Shown piece by piece: positions 59,796-64,000 of a stretch of 64,000 nt of DNA. A model generated the notes under the pieces. It did not search any database, was not told where the DNA came from, and saw nothing but the letters and a program-made list of their open reading frames with translations. This DNA comes from Pantoea cypripedii (GTDB lineage Bacteria > Pseudomonadota > Gammaproteobacteria > Enterobacterales > Enterobacteriaceae). Location of the stretch: the NCBI RefSeq assembly GCF_011395035.1, contig NZ_CP024768.1, forward strand, positions 2,951,286 to 3,015,285, read 5' to 3'. Position numbers and translations under genes: made by a program. Position 1 is the stretch's first letter; each line of letters opens with the position of its first letter.

Positions 59796-62324
59796 TTATT
59801 CAGCCAGAAACGTAATTTCGATGCCGGTCTTACCAACACCAATGCCATAGATCAGCGGGTAAATTTTATAGACCGTCTTATTATTCTGTGGCGTGAAGCT
59901 GCCAGCCAGTGCCACGGTGCCCTCAATAACGCCGTTGGCGTCGGTTTTATTGTTCGACTCGATAACAATCTGGTGATCATAATGATTCAATTCTTTCAGG
60001 TCGATGCCTGCGAAATTAGCCAGTGGATTATCATATTGATCGACCAGCGTCAGCGAAAACTGAGCTGTAACCGTGGAGCCCGCCTGGCCTTGCCTGAATT
60101 TTCCATCCTGAGAATGAGAAGACTTGATCATGGCCGAGGCCTCATCAGCCACCACATTGACCGACTTCTGTGATTTTAATTGGCCCACCTGACTGATGAT
60201 TAGATAGGTGCCCGCTTTTTCCCGCTTCAGGGAAAGGGTCACTTTACCTTGTTCATCGGTTTTACCGTCATTGTTGGCTGCAAGGACATTGCCTGCTTCA
60301 TCCGTGAATGCCACAACGACATCTTTCATCGGGTTACCCTGTTTGTCAGTCACTGTCGCGCTGAAACTCATCACACTACCAGCATGATATTCAGCTGACG
60401 CAGACAACAGTTCAATATTGGCAGGCTCAACAACTTCAGGCTCAGCGGCTTTCAGCGTCAGTTGCTGCTGCCCAAGCACATTTGCACCATGATACAGCAC
60501 CAGCGTCACTACGCCGGATTCGGCACCCGCCGTCACATCTGCCAGATAACGGCCTGTCGTCCCTTCTTCTTTGATTTCCCCGACAGTAACACCGGCACCA
60601 CTTCGCGCACTTTGCAAAGAGGCTTCCACACGCAGATTGGCGGCCTGCCCACTGACGGGTTTACCCTCTGCATCTTTCAACTCAATCGCAGCCTGCGCAT
60701 GTCCGCTGCCATCCGCTACAAGCTCATGAATATCAAGATTAAACACGGTTTTTGCGGCATCAGGCTGTTGGGGTTGTCCCGGCTCTTCCGGCTGAACCGG
60801 TTGCTCAGGCTCAGTTGGCTCTTCCGGCTGAATTTGTTCTGCTTTTTCTACCGTGATTTGGACCTGCGTACGCTGCGAAGCTTTACCTTTGGTGTCATAC
60901 GCCACCGCGCTCAGGGTGTAATGGTTATTCGTACCCTCCTGGTACGCTGGCAACACCAGCACTGAATTTGCGCCCTGGCCGAGGATTTTTCCTCCTGCCG
61001 CTACCAGCAAAGCGTCATCCCAGACAATTTTCCCCAGACCATGTTTTGCCCAGATACTGACGCCAAGTGGCTGTGAACTGCCTTCCACGCCCTGAATCGC
61101 ACTCGCCAGTGAGAACGTGATCACCGTCTGTTCGCGATAATCCATCACGATTTGGTTATTACGGGAAACCAGCTCATAACGCGAACCCGCCAGGCTTCGC
61201 TGTTCCGCCACCGCAGCTGACGACAGGTGCCAGCCAAGCGATCGGCCAAAGTTCCAGTTCAGATTCAAGCCAACCGTCGTATCTTTGCCGCTTTGCATGC
61301 TATTGCGCTGTGCGGCTTCCACTGAAACCAATGGAACCGGCGTCCAGTTAAGGCCGACTGTCACGGCAGAAGGATCTTTCTGCAGGTTATTGCGACTGAT
61401 CAGCGCAACGTTATCACCATAATATTGTTCATATTTTACCTTGCCACCCAATTGTGGGTAGAGGGGGAGCCAGCTGGACAGCTCAATGTCCCAGCCATTA
61501 GCCGGACGTTCATCATAGTCAGCCATCAGCTTCGACTGATGCCAGCCATTCAAACCGTAATAGCCATTCGCCGCCAATCGTAGCGCTTCGGTCCACAACT
61601 CAGCCCCGATCCCCGCGCGACGGTTGTTACCGCTAAAATCATTATCAAAAAAGACGTTATTGCCCAGCATCCAGCCATCAGCAAAATAACGCACGCCGAG
61701 GCCAATATTGCCGGTGTTACGATCGTCAACACGTCGCGCGCCGAGCTGAGTAAACAGCAGAATATTTTTGTGGCTGTCCCACAGTGGCACCAGCACATCA
61801 CCGGAATAGTTGTAGTCTGAAAAATCTTTGTCTGCACTGATGGAAATCCGCGCGCTACCACCGAAACTGCTTAACCACTCTTCAGCTTGCTGCCCCGCCA
61901 GTGAAGAGAGCTGATTCTGACCAAACTGACGCGCATCCATATTGCGCGGATTCGCTTTCCCTCCCGCCTGCGGCTCAACCTGGCGAACCGGTTCCGGTTG
62001 TTTCGTCTGTTGCACCTGCGGCTGTGCAGTGGATTTTTTTACCGGCAGCCAGACAGTCTGACCCGCAGTCGCGGCCAGGAAGGTGGCTTTGTCGCTAAAC
62101 GCGAAAGAATTAATCTCCCATAAGTGATCGATCGAGACTTTATTTGAACGCGCAATATCCTGAATATTTTCACCCGGTTTTAATTTCACGGACTGAACAG
62201 TGGTTTCCTGATAATTATCCCCCCTTTTCTGCGCACTGACTGGCAGGCAAAACAACGAGAGGGAGAGCGGCACCAGAATAGCGCGGGTAATTGCTGAAAG
62301 TTTATATTTCTTTCCAGACGTCAT
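59796..62324 (-). CDS. Inverse autotransporter adhesin (invasin/intimin-like)
   Basis: 842 aa type Ve secretion protein. Signal peptide to about residue 31 (VSA-Q); LysM domain about 45-95 (VKLKPGENIQDIARSNKVS) for peptidoglycan binding; outer-membrane beta-barrel about 150-395, ending with the family's RYELVSRNNQIVMDYREQ hallmark; a first Ig-like segment (about 400-495); a Pro/Glu/Gln-rich linker (499-521); then about three Ig-like (big-1/FdeC type) domains to the C-terminus. No C-type lectin cap. Presumably mediates adhesion or biofilm. Located between ubiX and purF, which are adjacent in E. coli, so gained here. Confidence 0.88.
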   Translation of the reverse strand: MTSGKKYKLSAITRAILVPLSLSLFCLPVSAQKRGDNYQETTVQSVKLKPGENIQDIARSNKVSIDHLWEINSFAFSDKATFLAATAGQTVWLPVKKSTAQPQVQQTKQPEPVRQVEPQAGGKANPRNMDARQFGQNQLSSLAGQQAEEWLSSFGGSARISISADKDFSDYNYSGDVLVPLWDSHKNILLFTQLGARRVDDRNTGNIGLGVRYFADGWMLGNNVFFDNDFSGNNRRAGIGAELWTEALRLAANGYYGLNGWHQSKLMADYDERPANGWDIELSSWLPLYPQLGGKVKYEQYYGDNVALISRNNLQKDPSAVTVGLNWTPVPLVSVEAAQRNSMQSGKDTTVGLNLNWNFGRSLGWHLSSAAVAEQRSLAGSRYELVSRNNQIVMDYREQTVITFSLASAIQGVEGSSQPLGVSIWAKHGLGKIVWDDALLVAAGGKILGQGANSVLVLPAYQEGTNNHYTLSAVAYDTKGKASQRTQVQITVEKAEQIQPEEPTEPEQPVQPEEPGQPQQPDAAKTVFNLDIHELVADGSGHAQAAIELKDAEGKPVSGQAANLRVEASLQSARSGAGVTVGEIKEEGTTGRYLADVTAGAESGVVTLVLYHGANVLGQQQLTLKAAEPEVVEPANIELLSASAEYHAGSVMSFSATVTDKQGNPMKDVVVAFTDEAGNVLAANNDGKTDEQGKVTLSLKREKAGTYLIISQVGQLKSQKSVNVVADEASAMIKSSHSQDGKFRQGQAGSTVTAQFSLTLVDQYDNPLANFAGIDLKELNHYDHQIVIESNNKTDANGVIEGTVALAGSFTPQNNKTVYKIYPLIYGIGVGKTGIEITFLAE

Positions 62325-62661
62325 TTGAAATCATCCTGATTAATAAAAAACCGACATGCAAAATGGAACAAACAGAGATTATTTTTTCACTCCATTTCTG
62401 TGGGATTTTTAAACACGGACGATAAAACCGGGTAATGAGATTGTCATGATTTCTTTGTGACGCCCGGAATACAGGATTACTTCATTAACTTCAGATAATT
62501 GACGCTATGATGTCAGACATATCTTTATCATTCAGTCAGGTAAACGCTGAGGAATAGCAGGATGGGGAATAACCATGACGCAGGCTGTGGGGTAGTTATT
62601 TCGGATGGGATAATAATTAAACGCCCGCTTTTAATTATCCATTAAAAGCGGGCAAAAGAAC
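62325..62661. promoter_or_regulatory. Invasin promoter region / purF 3' flank
   Basis: 337 bp AT-rich gap with no gene. It carries the invasin promoter (not resolved) and, at its right end, the purF terminator hairpin. Confidence 0.5.
62623..62653 (-). terminator. purF terminator
   Basis: Perfect 13 bp stem (GCCCGCTTTTAAT paired across a 5-base loop), 8 bp beyond the purF stop. The following minus-strand sequence GTTTAATTATTA is T-rich. Confidence 0.82.
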
Positions 62662-64000
62662 TTAACCTTCGTTATGCAATTCCAGACCTTCTACTTCAGT
62701 CTGACGCGCAATGGCTTTCGCATCGTCATTCCGCAGTGCCTGGAGATAGTCGAGATAACGCTGGTCAACGTCTTTGGTAACGTAGATACCGTTAAATACC
62801 GAACACTCGAACTGCGCGATATCCGGATTCTCTTCACGTACTGCTTCGATCAAATCGTCCAGATCCTGGAAAATCAACGCATCAGCTTTGATCAGCTGAC
62901 GAATTTCCTCCACTTCACGACCATGCGCGATCAGCTCAGTTGCGATCGGCATATCAATGCCATACACGTTCGGGAAGCGAATTTCCGGCGCGGCTGACGC
63001 CAGATAGACACGCTTCGCTCCCGCTTCACGGGCCATCTCGATGATCTGTTCCGAGGTGGTTCCACGCACGATAGAGTCATCCACCAGCAGCACGTTCTTA
63101 TCACGGAACTCAGCACGGTTGGCGTTCAGCTTGCGGCGTACCGCGCTGCGGCGCAGATGCTGGCCCGGCATGATAAAGGTACGGCCAACGTAGCGGTTTT
63201 TCACAAATCCCTGACGATAAGGTTTATCGAGGATACGTGCGATTTCCAGCGCCACATCGGTAGAGGTTTCCGGAATCGGGATCACCACATCGATGTCGAG
63301 ATCTTCCCACTCGCGGGCAATCTTCGCACCCAGCTTGGTGCCCATGCGCACGCGAGCGCTGTAGACCGAAATTTTGTCGAGGAAGGAGTCCGGACGTGCG
63401 AAGTAAACATATTCGAACAGGCACGGATTGCTTTTCGGGTTCTCAGCGCACTGACGCGTTGAGAGCTGGCCCTGCTCGGTGATGTAGACGGCTTCACCGG
63501 GTGCCACGTCACGAATGAACTCAAAGCCCAGCGTATCCAGCGCCACGCTTTCAGACGCAACCATATACTCGATACGACCATCTGCGATTTGGCGTTTACC
63601 CAGCACCAGCGGACGGATGCCGTTCGGATCGCGGAAGGCCACCATGCCATGACCGATGATCATCGAAACCACCGCGTAAGCACCACGCACCTGCTGGTGC
63701 ACGGCAGCCACCGCGGCAAAAATGTTGTCAGCTTCCAGCGGGTAGTGCTGAAAACGGTCCAGCTCCTGCGCAAAGATGTTGAGCAGGATTTCGGAATCAG
63801 AGGTGGTGTTGACGTGACGGCGACCCACTTCGAACAGCTGCTTACGCAGTTCGTGCGCGTTGGTCAGGTTACCGTTGTGCGCCAGCGTAATGCCGTAAGG
63901 GGAGTTCACATAGAAAGGTTGCGCTTCAGAGGCGCTGGAGCTGCCTGCTGTAGGGTAACGCACGTGACCAATCCCGATGTTGCCTTGCAGACGCTGCATG
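62662..64000 (-). CDS. purF: Amidophosphoribosyltransferase PurF, C-terminal part
   Basis: Partial: the first about 60 codons lie beyond the right edge. Commits PRPP to purine synthesis by making phosphoribosylamine from glutamine. The fragment starts with [20 protein letters not shown], within the N-terminal glutaminase domain, and contains the PRPP motif [13 protein letters not shown] in the transferase domain. The E. coli protein is 505 aa; 445 full codons are seen here. Confidence 0.97.
   Translation of the reverse strand, partial: MQRLQGNIGIGHVRYPTAGSSSASEAQPFYVNSPYGITLAHNGNLTNAHELRKQLFEVGRRHVNTTSDSEILLNIFAQELDRFQHYPLEADNIFAAVAAVHQQVRGAYAVVSMIIGHGMVAFRDPNGIRPLVLGKRQIADGRIEYMVASESVALDTLGFEFIRDVAPGEAVYITEQGQLSTRQCAENPKSNPCLFEYVYFARPDSFLDKISVYSARVRMGTKLGAKIAREWEDLDIDVVIPIPETSTDVALEIARILDKPYRQGFVKNRYVGRTFIMPGQHLRRSAVRRKLNANRAEFRDKNVLLVDDSIVRGTTSEQIIEMAREAGAKRVYLASAAPEIRFPNVYGIDMPIATELIAHGREVEEIRQLIKADALIFQDLDDLIEAVREENPDIAQFECSVFNGIYVTKDVDQRYLDYLQALRNDDAKAIARQTEVEGLELHNEG

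Overview
The window is chromosomal DNA from a member of the Enterobacterales, most likely an Erwiniaceae/Pantoea-type organism. The basis is gene content and close protein-level resemblance to the E. coli 50-52 min region: gyrA-ubiG, nrdAB-yfaE, elaA/elaB, nuoA-N with a fused nuoCD, lrhA-alaA-yfbR-yfbT-yfbU-yfbV-ackA-pta, yfcD/yfcF/yfcH, hisPMQJ, ubiX and purF. Genus is an inference; no rRNA or other typing gene is present. I saw no phage, IS, integrase, tRNA, rRNA or CRISPR.

Layout. 1-1148: 5' end of gyrA (-) and ubiG (+). 1149-1703: GC-rich non-coding mosaic of inverted repeats. 1704-9422: autoinducer-2 (AI-2) uptake and processing locus, lsrACDBG (-) divergent from lsrRK (+), with no lsrF. 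9970-13727: class Ia ribonucleotide reductase nrdA-nrdB-yfaE behind a leader with DnaA and NrdR boxes. 13797-17847: yfaY, elaB, opgD, elaA. 17878-20333: a two-gene accessory unit of an MFS transporter and an unusual HdeD-like membrane protein fused to a permuted NlpC/LRAT-like domain. 20453-35491: the complete nuo operon (complex I). 36153-45523: lrhA, alaA, yfbR, yfbT/hxpA, yfbU, yfbV, ackA, pta. 45689-53303: a putative GABA/polyamine import and transamination cluster (PotA-like ATPase, MocR regulator, GABA aminotransferase, binding protein, two permeases) lying between pta and yfcD. 53336-55693: yfcD, yfcF, yfcH. 55761-58797: basic amino acid ABC importer with one binding protein, preceded by a sigma-54 promoter and tandem NtrC-like sites. 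59073-64000: ubiX, an inverse autotransporter (invasin/intimin-like) placed between ubiX and purF, and the 3' part of purF.

Two families of short palindromic repeats are scattered between genes. Both carry a 5'-GTAG tetranucleotide at the foot of a hairpin, the signature of REP elements moved by RAYT transposases. Family 1 (hairpin GCGCGATTTATCGCGC) has eleven arms at five sites. Family 2 (GGTnnnCATTCATGnnnACC) has four arms at two convergent gene junctions, with compensating changes in the stem. In one case the GTAG supplies the stop codon of yfbR.

How the genes work together: central carbon and energy metabolism (complex I, acetate overflow by AckA-Pta, alanine synthesis by AlaA), DNA precursor synthesis and its cofactor ferredoxin, quorum-signal recycling (Lsr), nitrogen scavenging (basic amino acids; GABA/polyamines) and envelope functions (OpgD glucans, invasin, ElaB).
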